Of a stretch of 38,970 nt of DNA, positions 9,633 through 16,605 are shown in pieces. A program made the translations under genes and the position numbers. This DNA is from Proteiniphilum sp. Lineage in GTDB: Bacteria; Bacteroidota; Bacteroidia; Bacteroidales; Dysgonomonadaceae. The notes below the pieces were generated by a model. It was given only the letters and a program-made list of their open reading frames with translations, did no database searches and was not told where the DNA came from. Each line of letters begins with the position of its first letter. Position 1 is the stretch's first letter. The stretch spans positions 70,425 to 109,394 of the forward strand of contig JADMKJ010000021.1 in NCBI GenBank assembly GCA_015478855.1. The letters run 5' to 3'.

Positions 9633-10282
9633 CTCCTCTCTTTTTTAGGTGTTTGACCCCAGCTTTCAGGTTCTCTGCGCCAATCCTGCAAGGTTTTCAG
9701 TTCCGACTCATCTATATAGTCCGTCAGCAATGCTTCATCTAAAATAGCATCGTAATCACAGAGCGTGGTAAGCTCAACCCTCGATTCATGCATATTGTTA
9801 ATGGCCTGTGGTAATCCATATGTAAATATAGCCAACATACCCAGCACATCCGATCCATCACGACGTATGGCCTCAACAGCCTTCAGACTGCTGCCACCCG
9901 TAGAGACAAGGTCCTCAATCACGATCACTTTCTGTTTCGGTTTCAGATCTCCTTCGATCAGGTTTTCCAGACCGTGATCTTTAGGTGTGGAACGGATATA
10001 GACAAAGGGTAAACCAAGCAAATCAGCTACAAGTACACCCGGGGCTATTGCTCCTGTAGCAACACCCGCAATCGCATCGGTCTGAGGATACTTCTCCAGG
10101 ATGATACGGGCAAACTCAATTTTCAGGAAATTGCGTGTAGCAGGATAGGACATAAGCTTACGGTTGTCGCAATATATGGGTGATTTCCATCCGGAAGCCC
10201 AGGTGAAAGGGTTGGTGGGTTGTAACTTGATCGCTTTGATCTTGAGGAGTTTCTCAGCCGTTAATTTCTTTACTGTCTTCAT
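9629..10282 (-). CDS. pyrE: orotate phosphoribosyltransferase
   Basis: Converts orotate plus PRPP to orotidine 5'-monophosphate, the fifth step of de novo UMP synthesis, in the cytoplasm. The 217-aa length is normal for PyrE. The PRPP-binding loop is clear: VIVIEDLVSTGGSSLKAVEA, with the two acidic residues followed by STGGS. The N-terminal part has the family segment LQPTNPFTWASGWKSPIYCD, the substrate-binding region, and a mid-protein GVATGAIAPGVLVADLLGLP block. The gene overlaps the downstream SRPBCC gene by 4 nt. It is separated from comF by 82 nt holding a TAnnTTTG-type -7 box on the - strand, so it probably has its own promoter. Confidence 0.95.
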   Translation of the reverse strand: MKTVKKLTAEKLLKIKAIKLQPTNPFTWASGWKSPIYCDNRKLMSYPATRNFLKIEFARIILEKYPQTDAIAGVATGAIAPGVLVADLLGLPFVYIRSTPKDHGLENLIEGDLKPKQKVIVIEDLVSTGGSSLKAVEAIRRDGSDVLGMLAIFTYGLPQAINNMHESRVELTTLCDYDAILDEALLTDYIDESELKTLQDWRREPESWGQTPKKERR

Positions 10283-10313
10283 ACCTTTTATTGACTATTT
10301 CGCATATTAATCA

Positions 10314-10321
10314 CAAAAATA
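10314..10321 (-). promoter_or_regulatory. Bacteroidetes -7 box upstream of pyrE
   Basis: On the - strand this reads TATTTTTG, matching the Bacteroidetes primary-sigma -7 consensus TAnnTTTG. It lies about 32 nt before the pyrE start, giving a short 5' leader. A clean -33 TTTG at the usual distance is not evident, so the call rests on one box and its position in a comF-pyrE gap. Confidence 0.5.
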
Positions 10322-10364
10322 CATTTTTCAAAATTAATAACAGGTTAATTACCAAAAAATGTAA

Positions 10365-11075
10365 TCAAAAAACTTCCCCCAGTGTAGCTATGCTTACTTT
10401 CACATGATCACATGCATGCAATGCCACCCCGCAGGCTTCGAGCGTGGAACCGGTGGTGATCACATCATCCACCAGCAAAAGATGTTTACCGGCGAAAGAC
10501 TGTGGTTCTTTCACTTTAAAGATATCTCTCACATTCTCCCAACGTTGTGTCCTGGTACGTTTCGTCTGCGTGGGATTGTATACCACCCGTACCAGATTAC
10601 CCACTGACAGTGGGAGGGATGTTGTATCCGACATACCCTGCGCGATCATTACAGCCTGGTTATAGCCTCGACTTTTCTCTTTCCTTGGATGTAACGGTAC
10701 GGGAACAATCATATCTACAGGCTTCAGGAAATCACTCCCCCGCAGATCCTCACCGTAAAGACGACCCAACAGCTCACCTATGGCAGGTTTATGATGATAT
10801 TTTAGCTGATGTATCAATGGAGGCAGCATACCTCCCTTTGCATAGACACAAAAAGTAGCAATCCTTTCAAACGGTATTCTTCCTGCCATCAACTTTTCGG
10901 CACTATTCTCCTCTTCACTGAAATTATGAGTTCTTGGTAGTTTATACAGGCATCTCAGGCATATGCTCTCTTCTGTTTGGAGCAACTCCTCACCGCAAAC
11001 CGCACATACATTCGGAAAAAAAAGATAGGAGAATTCATTCAACAGTCCATTACTACTCATCGGGCAGTTCATCAA
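10365..11075 (-). CDS. ComF family protein (double zinc ribbon plus phosphoribosyltransferase fold)
   Basis: Homologue of ComFC/GntX-type proteins, linked in other bacteria to DNA uptake and processing; its role here is unknown. The 236-aa protein has an N-terminal four-cysteine metal site (CAVCGEELLQTEESICLRC, near residues 19-39) and a C-terminal phosphoribosyltransferase-type loop (LLLVDDVITTGSTLEACG, near 199-216). The middle holds PVPLHPRKEKSRGYNQA, the highly conserved ComF signature. The first methionines (11075, 11072, 11060) all overlap the end of recX, so the exact start is uncertain but translational coupling to recX is likely. It is the last gene of a prmC-recX-comF run. Confidence 0.88.
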   Translation of the reverse strand: MMNCPMSSNGLLNEFSYLFFPNVCAVCGEELLQTEESICLRCLYKLPRTHNFSEEENSAEKLMAGRIPFERIATFCVYAKGGMLPPLIHQLKYHHKPAIGELLGRLYGEDLRGSDFLKPVDMIVPVPLHPRKEKSRGYNQAVMIAQGMSDTTSLPLSVGNLVRVVYNPTQTKRTRTQRWENVRDIFKVKEPQSFAGKHLLLVDDVITTGSTLEACGVALHACDHVKVSIATLGEVF

Positions 11076-11553
11076 GGTCCATTCTTCTCATGCAGGTCAT
11101 AATCTCTCTCATTGAGAACCCTCTGCCCAGCGCATATCTTATTAGTTTACCGTTCTTCTCATATTCCGATCTTCCGGTGATGCTCTTTCTTTTCTTCTCC
11201 AGTAACGGAAGCAGCGACTCGCTGAGTGATACTTCCGGGAATTGAGTAAAAACAGCGGCTATCAGCTCTGCCGGCAGCTGTTTCTGCCGCAGCGAGAGTT
11301 CAATTTTCTTCTTCCCCCACTTGTTGAAGCGCAATTTATCATGAATATAACATCTGGCAAAACGTTCCTCATCAATGAACTTACCCTTCAAAAGCCTGCC
11401 GATAATTCTCTCCGCCGTCTGATCAGTAATATTCATTCTCATAAGCTTCCTTCTCACATCGAAACAGCAGTACTCTTTCTGTGCGCAGATGCGTGCCAGG
11501 CGGGCGAAAGCCTGTTCCTCGGTGATTGTCCTTCGCGGCTTATCCATGGTCAC
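11053..11553 (-). CDS. recX: RecX family regulatory protein
   Basis: RecX proteins bind RecA filaments and modulate strand exchange. This 166-aa cytoplasmic protein shows the alpha-helical repeat character of the family: an N-terminal block EEQAFARLARICAQKEYCCFDVRRKL, then LMRMNITDQTAERIIGRLLKGKFIDEERFARCYI and WGKKKIELSLRQKQLPAELI, the most conserved RecX segments. The C-terminal repeat (KLIRYALGRGFSMREIMTCMR) is also present. It overlaps prmC by 14 nt upstream and comF by 23 nt downstream, so the three are probably one transcript. No recA is in this window. The family call comes from pattern recognition of the helical repeats and length. Confidence 0.87.
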   Translation of the reverse strand: MTMDKPRRTITEEQAFARLARICAQKEYCCFDVRRKLMRMNITDQTAERIIGRLLKGKFIDEERFARCYIHDKLRFNKWGKKKIELSLRQKQLPAELIAAVFTQFPEVSLSESLLPLLEKKRKSITGRSEYEKNGKLIRYALGRGFSMREIMTCMRRMDLDELPDE

Positions 11554-12403
11554 CTGGTTTTAAAGCCCTAATCATCCGGAAATTGCCGGAGATATCTTTT
11601 CTTAACTCCACATCCACATATCCTGTTTTTCGAAGCATCACACAGATCAATTCCCCTTTTGCCCTATTGACTTCGAAATAAAGTCTCCCTCCTTCATTAA
11701 GCATCTCAAGCGCCACTTCGGCAATACGTTTGTAGAATAGAAGCGGGTCATTATCCGGCACAAAAAGAGCTTCGTGGGGCTCATAATGAAGGACATTCTC
11801 TTCCATGGTCATCTTTTCAGACTCCATGACATAGGGCGGATTACTCACGATCACATCAAAAGTAGACTCAGGAGCAAAGGAGTGCAGTATATCGCGTCTT
11901 GTAAAGTGAACCACCACCCCATTGTAGGCTGCATTCTCAGCCGCTACCCTGAGAGCACCGTCCGATATATCCCATGCATGAATAGCTGCCCCCGGCATTT
12001 TTTTACCTAAGGTAACAGCGATACAGCCGCTACCCGTTCCAATATCCAGAATCCTGTCGGCCACTCTGTTTTCAGAGAGGATCCACTCCACAAGCTCCTC
12101 AGTTTCAGGACGGGGGATAAGCACATCAGGGGTTACCCTGAACTCGATACCATAGAACTCACTCTTCCCGAACACATACTGGTAAGGTTCACCCTTTTTC
12201 AATCTGGAGAGAATATCTGCCAGCTTACGGGCCTGTAAACCGGATAAATTACTAAATTTGTCTTCAGTAAGGCAAGCAGTGGCGGAGTCGTTTATCTCTC
12301 CGAGAATTAACCGGTTGAGAACCGATATCTCCGGCGTGGTATATACTTCCTCCAGTTCCTGCCTGATATATTGTGTTAGATGCTGCATGCCTATGAGTTG
12401 CAT
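11540..12403 (-). CDS. prmC: peptide chain release factor N5-glutamine methyltransferase
   Basis: Methylates the GGQ glutamine of release factors RF1 and RF2 using S-adenosylmethionine, improving translation termination. Clear motifs are the SAM-binding ILDIGTGSGCIAVTLG, and VSNPPYV, the NPPY active-site signature of this group. LIPRPETEELVEW is the conserved PrmC linker before the methyltransferase domain. The N-terminal helical domain (about 75 residues) recognises the release factor. Reading from the ATG at 12403 gives about 287 aa; an earlier in-frame start at 12439 gives 299 aa and a later one at 12388 gives 282 aa. The later ones leave more room after the promoter-like box at 12465-12472. 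The gene is divergent from ribD and overlaps recX by 14 nt. Confidence 0.93.
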   Translation of the reverse strand: MQLIGMQHLTQYIRQELEEVYTTPEISVLNRLILGEINDSATACLTEDKFSNLSGLQARKLADILSRLKKGEPYQYVFGKSEFYGIEFRVTPDVLIPRPETEELVEWILSENRVADRILDIGTGSGCIAVTLGKKMPGAAIHAWDISDGALRVAAENAAYNGVVVHFTRRDILHSFAPESTFDVIVSNPPYVMESEKMTMEENVLHYEPHEALFVPDNDPLLFYKRIAEVALEMLNEGGRLYFEVNRAKGELICVMLRKTGYVDVELRKDISGNFRMIRALKPGDHG

Positions 12404-12464
12404 ATTGAATGATGATGTTTCACCTGAAGTATCAGCCAATTGATCAGGCCGATGCTTGACAGAA

Positions 12465-12472
12465 CAAAGATA
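12465..12472 (-). promoter_or_regulatory. Bacteroidetes -7 box for the prmC-recX-comF run
   Basis: The - strand reads TATCTTTG, a full match to TAnnTTTG. It lies in the very short space between divergent prmC and ribD, immediately before the ribD ATG at 12479 on the other strand. It predicts transcription of prmC starting near 12459. The same octamer occurs before skp2 and tgt in this window. Confidence 0.55.
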
Positions 12473-12478
12473 AAAAAA

Positions 12479-13549
12479 ATGACGCTAAATCCGATATATA
12501 TGCAGCGATGTATTCAACTGGCCCGCAAGGGGGAAGGTTTTACAAACCCAAACCCTATGGTGGGAGCTGTCATTGTGCACAACAACAGGATCATTGGTGA
12601 AGGATACCACCGGCAGCATGGAACGGCCCATGCCGAGGTGAACGCTATCGCTTCCGTCAAAGACAAGTCATTGCTAACGGCATCGACCATGTATGTATCA
12701 CTTGAACCTTGTGCCCATCATGGTCATACACCTCCATGTGCTGAACTGATTATCTCCAGGGAGATACCCCGTGTAGTGGTGGCCGTCACAGATCCCAATC
12801 CGAAGGTAGCAGGCAAGGGAATAGAAATGATGAGAAAGAGCGGCATCGATGTTTCCGTAGGTATGCTTGCCGGTGAAGCCCGTGAGCAGAACAGAATCTT
12901 CTTTGTGAATCATCTCTGTAACAGACCATATATAATTTTAAAATGGGCGCAAAGCATGGATGGATTCATGGATCTACACCGCACATCACTTGAGGGGAAG
13001 AGTCCTGTCAGAATATCCAACAGCATCACGCACAGTATCGTACACAAATTCCGCACCCAGGTGCAGGGAATCATCGTGGGCACCAACACGGCGCTGCTTG
13101 ACAACCCTCAGCTAACATCCAGGAAGTGGTTTGGTACGCATCCGACAAGAATCGTGATTGACAGGGAAAACAGGATTCCGCCGGGTGCAGCATTGTTCGA
13201 TGGAACAACACCGACCATCATTTTCACAGCTTCAGTACCGGATAGTTCATGGCAATATAAACAGACCAAACATATCGTTATTGACTTCTCTAAAGATACA
13301 AATACACAAATACTTGACTCACTCTACATTGAGGGGATCCACTCTCTTTTAGTGGAAGGAGGGGCAAAACTGTTGTCATCGTTCATTGACACAGCATTAT
13401 GGGATGAAGCGTTTATAGAGAGGTCAGGGAAGAGACTCCTTTCAGGAGTAAAAGCACCTGATATACAAGGTGAAATAACAGATACTAAAAAATATTTAGA
13501 TTCAGTTCAATTTTATATAAAGAGTAAAATAAGTCGAAATATTCTTTAA
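12479..13549 (+). CDS. ribD: bifunctional diaminohydroxyphosphoribosylaminopyrimidine deaminase / reductase
   Basis: Carries out the second and third steps of riboflavin synthesis from GTP: deamination of the pyrimidine, then NADPH-dependent reduction of the ribosyl side chain. The N-terminal deaminase (about residues 6-145) has the zinc motifs HAEVNAI and PCAHHGHTPPC. The C-terminal reductase (about 150-356) has LKWAQSMDG and the VEGGAKLLSSF motif. I place the start at the ATG at 12479, giving 356 aa, normal for RibD. An upstream in-frame TTG at 12440 would add 13 residues without homology and would run through the predicted prmC promoter. It stands alone on its strand; the next gene has its own promoter 82 nt downstream. 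Confidence 0.95.
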   Translation: MTLNPIYMQRCIQLARKGEGFTNPNPMVGAVIVHNNRIIGEGYHRQHGTAHAEVNAIASVKDKSLLTASTMYVSLEPCAHHGHTPPCAELIISREIPRVVVAVTDPNPKVAGKGIEMMRKSGIDVSVGMLAGEAREQNRIFFVNHLCNRPYIILKWAQSMDGFMDLHRTSLEGKSPVRISNSITHSIVHKFRTQVQGIIVGTNTALLDNPQLTSRKWFGTHPTRIVIDRENRIPPGAALFDGTTPTIIFTASVPDSSWQYKQTKHIVIDFSKDTNTQILDSLYIEGIHSLLVEGGAKLLSSFIDTALWDEAFIERSGKRLLSGVKAPDIQGEITDTKKYLDSVQFYIKSKISRNIL

Positions 13550-13586
13550 ATATTCATTTTAATATGGTTATAGCGAAAAATCTTTC

Positions 13587-13594
13587 TACTTTTG
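13587..13594 (+). promoter_or_regulatory. Bacteroidetes -7 box upstream of the DUF6242/envelope block
   Basis: The octamer TACTTTTG matches TAnnTTTG and lies about 38 nt before the ATG at 13632, in an AT-rich gap after ribD. No convincing -33 TTTG is visible. It could drive the lipoprotein gene and perhaps the following envelope genes. Confidence 0.5.
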
Positions 13595-13631
13595 CATATC
13601 TTAAACGTGCTGTACAATATTTTTGAAACAA

Positions 13632-14987
13632 ATGAGATCTAAATATTACCTCCTGGCATCGGTGCTTGTCATGAAACTGTTGCTCTTTTCCTCTTGCCTT
13701 AATTCTTCAGAAGAGAACTTTGAGTATTCACCCAATGCACAGATTTATGCAATCTCCTTGACCTCCAGAGCTGACACATCGAACCTTTTATCCACAACAC
13801 AGTTTACCATTGATCAGATAAACGGAAAAATATTCAACAAAGAACCATTACCCTTTCAATTTCAGGTTGACAGCGTTTTGCTTAATATCAGAGGGCAGAG
13901 TTCGACCGGTTCTTTTGCTCAGATAATGCTTAACCTGGAGCCCCTGGAGCCCGACAGTCCTTTTGTATGGATACAATCAGATTCAGTTGATGTGAACAGG
14001 TTGAGAAAAATAACCACTACCGCTCCCGACGGAGAAACAACGAAATCATATCTCTTTGAGCTGAACATACACCAGCAGGATCCCTATATTCTATCCTGGG
14101 AGAGAAGACAACAAAACCACATCCCGCAACCGGTAGAGTCACAAACGACCATAGCATTCAACAACCTGTTTATCACCTACTGGCAGACAGGTACGGATAT
14201 AAAAGCAATTACCACACTTGCAACTGATGGTGTGAACTGGAATACGGTGAATGTGACCGGTCTGCCTCCCACCGTCGACCTTTCATCGCCTGTAGCGTCA
14301 GATAATGCTGTTTTCCTGCTTGATGAAGCGCTGGAAACAGTCTATCAATCGAGCGACGCCGTTAACTGGGAGCCTGTCAGCACACCCTACAGCGTGAAGG
14401 CAATATACGGCGAACTACCTTCTGCCACCGGTGGTAAAATACTGATCGCTGTAGACCACAACGACACGCTTAAGTTTGCAGAGACAGCAGATTTCACTGC
14501 TATGACCCTGATGAACAACTTACCTGAGATTATGCCGGTAAAAGAATTCTCAGCTGCGAAGATAGACGATCTCAATTCTTTCTCGATCAAATACATCCTT
14601 TTATCCGGAGGAATAAAAGCTGACCATACTCCCAACAATACGATCTGGATACTTCAGAGAAAAAGCGGGGAAATCACATATATTCCTTCAAGAATCCCAC
14701 AATCAATCTCATTGGAGGGAAGCAACCTTTTCTTTTATGATAATAAACCCTATCTGATGACTGTATCGCCGGAGAAAAACATACTGCTTTATTCAGACAA
14801 CTCCGGACTGGATTGGATTGAGACGGAGGTGAATCAACTCTTCCCGTCAGACTTTACTAAAAGAACAGATGCATCGGTTATTACTGATGCAGATAATTAT
14901 ATATGGATATTCGGCGGAATATCTGTAACCCAGACTCAACTAATTGATGTATGGAGAGGAAGACTCAATAAATATTCAGGTATTTAA
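13632..14987 (+). CDS. DUF6242-type lipoprotein of unknown function
   Basis: A 451-aa predicted lipoprotein. The N-terminus is a hydrophobic signal ending in a lipobox (LLLFSSC, cysteine near residue 23), followed by a short polar stretch. The rest is beta-rich, with repeated aromatic/Asp/Asn turns (DGVNWNTVNVTGLP, SSDAVNWEPVSTPYS, SDNSGLDWIETEVNQLFP, and NYIWIFGGI at the end) that suggest a kelch- or BNR-like beta-propeller. An N-terminal segment of about 120 residues precedes it. This resembles the Bacteroidales family DUF6242 by recollection; I cannot name a function. The ATG at 13632 is preferred to the in-frame TTG at 13623. It lies between ribD and the DUF6089-uppS-bamA block, on the same strand as the latter. 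Confidence 0.7.
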   Translation: MRSKYYLLASVLVMKLLLFSSCLNSSEENFEYSPNAQIYAISLTSRADTSNLLSTTQFTIDQINGKIFNKEPLPFQFQVDSVLLNIRGQSSTGSFAQIMLNLEPLEPDSPFVWIQSDSVDVNRLRKITTTAPDGETTKSYLFELNIHQQDPYILSWERRQQNHIPQPVESQTTIAFNNLFITYWQTGTDIKAITTLATDGVNWNTVNVTGLPPTVDLSSPVASDNAVFLLDEALETVYQSSDAVNWEPVSTPYSVKAIYGELPSATGGKILIAVDHNDTLKFAETADFTAMTLMNNLPEIMPVKEFSAAKIDDLNSFSIKYILLSGGIKADHTPNNTIWILQRKSGEITYIPSRIPQSISLEGSNLFFYDNKPYLMTVSPEKNILLYSDNSGLDWIETEVNQLFPSDFTKRTDASVITDADNYIWIFGGISVTQTQLIDVWRGRLNKYSGI

Positions 14988-15077
14988 ACGTTCTGTCCGT
15001 TATTCGTCATGACTGTGATAATTTATTCTCTGATTTAGCGTTACAATAGAAAGTACCCACAAAATCAGGAATAAAGA

Positions 15078-15788
15078 ATGAAAATGCTAAAGGAAACATA
15101 TAAGCTCTCTTTTTTAGCAGCTCTGTTATTACTTATCACATGCTCGTCAACCCTTAACGCTCAGGAGTATAAATATGAGATTGGAGGTGCTGCAGGTAGT
15201 TCGGTGTACATGGGTGATGCCAATAAAAATATGATCTACCTCAATCCGGGAATCACAGGAGCTCTGTTGGCAAGGTACAACTTCAGCTTCCACTGGGCGT
15301 TGAAAGCAAACCTACTGGCGGGAAACGTCTCAGGAAACACAGAAGTTTCAGCCAATAACTTCCCCTTTGGACAACAATCAGCATTTCATCGTACCTTTGC
15401 AGAACTGGGCACACAACTGGAGTTCAACTTTTTCCCCTACAGTGATAAGTACGCTTATTTAGGGACAAGACCATACACTCCTTACCTGTTTGCCGGTGCC
15501 GGTATCACCTATGCCACAGGAGAAAATGAGTTTTTGAACGCCAACATACCCTTTGGAGTTGGGTTCAAGTATAAAATAAAAGAGAGGATGAATATCGGTT
15601 TTGAGTTTTCAATGCGGAAACTGTTTGGAGACGATTTCGATGTTACCCGACATACCCCGGAATGGAACTTAAATAATCCTTTCGGCATCGGTAGCAGCCT
15701 GATGAAAAACAAGGACTGGTATTCAATCACAATGATTTACCTGACATGGGACTTCGGAGTACGAGAAGATCCCTGTCATGGCAACTAA
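15078..15788 (+). CDS. DUF6089-type outer-membrane beta-barrel protein
   Basis: A 236-aa exported protein: a signal peptide (residues 1-28, ending TLNAQEY) followed by a run of amphipathic, aromatic-rich beta-strands with glycine turns (KYEIGGAAGSSVYMGDANK, TPYLFAGAGITYATGENEF, NIGFEFSMRKLFGDDFDV). This is typical of small 8-stranded barrels and matches the DUF6089 family found next to uppS and bamA in Bacteroidales. No catalytic motif is visible. It starts 90 nt after the DUF6242 gene and ends 19 nt before uppS, so it is probably co-transcribed with uppS and bamA, which suggests a role in envelope assembly (inference). The C-terminus (DFGVREDPCHGN) does not end in the aromatic residue usual for BamA-folded barrels. 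Confidence 0.72.
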   Translation: MKMLKETYKLSFLAALLLLITCSSTLNAQEYKYEIGGAAGSSVYMGDANKNMIYLNPGITGALLARYNFSFHWALKANLLAGNVSGNTEVSANNFPFGQQSAFHRTFAELGTQLEFNFFPYSDKYAYLGTRPYTPYLFAGAGITYATGENEFLNANIPFGVGFKYKIKERMNIGFEFSMRKLFGDDFDVTRHTPEWNLNNPFGIGSSLMKNKDWYSITMIYLTWDFGVREDPCHGN

Positions 15789-15807
15789 AAATTAAGCCGC
15801 TAAAGAG

Positions 15808-16545
15808 ATGTCGTTAATTGACAAACTTGATTATAATCGTCTTCCCTGCCATATAGCCATCATCATGGACGGCAACGGACGCTGGGCCAGAGCCAGAGGG
15901 CTGGAGAGAAGCGAAGGACACAGAGAGGGTGTAAGTGCTATCAGGAAGGTAGTGGAAGCTGCTTCCAAATCATCCATTCAATACCTCACACTTTACGCTT
16001 TTTCTACTGAAAACTGGAATCGTCCCTCAGAGGAGGTGAATGGTTTGATGGATTTGATGGTATATGCCATCACCAGGGAAACAGCTGATTTGATTAAAAA
16101 CGGAGTCAGGATTGCATACATTGGTGATATTGAGCGCTTACCAGGGAATGTGCGTGAGACACTTGAGGGGTGTATCCGTGAAACAGCAAAAGGAGAGAGG
16201 CTCACCCTGGTACTTGCCCTAAGTTATTCCTCGAAATGGGAGATAGCTGAAGCAGCAAGGAAAATAACCTGTGACTTTACCAAAGGTATTTTACAGGAAA
16301 AAGATATAAATGAAAAAACCATTAGCAGGTATCTTACCACCAACGGTCTCCCCGATCCCGATTTGCTTATAAGGACAGGAGGAGAACAAAGGATCAGTAA
16401 TTTCCTTTTGTGGCAATGTGCTTATGCGGAATTTTATTTTACGGATACCTTTTGGCCCGATTTTGGTGAAGAAGAGCTCTATAAGGCGATAATTGACTAC
16501 CAGGGCCGCGAGAGGCGATACGGCAAAATAAGCGAACAGATTTAA
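15808..16545 (+). CDS. uppS: isoprenyl transferase (undecaprenyl diphosphate synthase)
   Basis: Condenses isopentenyl diphosphate onto farnesyl diphosphate in cis to make undecaprenyl diphosphate, the lipid carrier for peptidoglycan and surface polysaccharides. The 245-aa length is normal. Motifs in order are IIMDGNGRWARARG (the catalytic Asp-Gly-Asn-Gly block, near residues 18-31), GHREGVSAIRKVV, LTLYAFSTENWNRP, LVLALSYSSKWEI, and the C-terminal LIRTGGEQRISNFLLWQ and AEFYFTDTFWPDF that contact isopentenyl diphosphate. No signal or transmembrane segment, as expected. It lies directly upstream of bamA (60 nt gap), an arrangement usual in Bacteroidales, tying carrier-lipid synthesis to outer-membrane assembly. 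Confidence 0.95.
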   Translation: MSLIDKLDYNRLPCHIAIIMDGNGRWARARGLERSEGHREGVSAIRKVVEAASKSSIQYLTLYAFSTENWNRPSEEVNGLMDLMVYAITRETADLIKNGVRIAYIGDIERLPGNVRETLEGCIRETAKGERLTLVLALSYSSKWEIAEAARKITCDFTKGILQEKDINEKTISRYLTTNGLPDPDLLIRTGGEQRISNFLLWQCAYAEFYFTDTFWPDFGEEELYKAIIDYQGRERRYGKISEQI

Positions 16546-16605
16546 TTTGAACAATAACGGGTCTACACTGCACAACAGACAGTAAGAGAAAAGAAAAATA
16601 TCACA

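Noticed and set aside
12440..12478. N-terminal extension of RibD from an in-frame TTG at 12440
   Set aside because: The extra 13 residues show no family resemblance and would read through the predicted prmC promoter; the ATG at 12479 gives a normal RibD.
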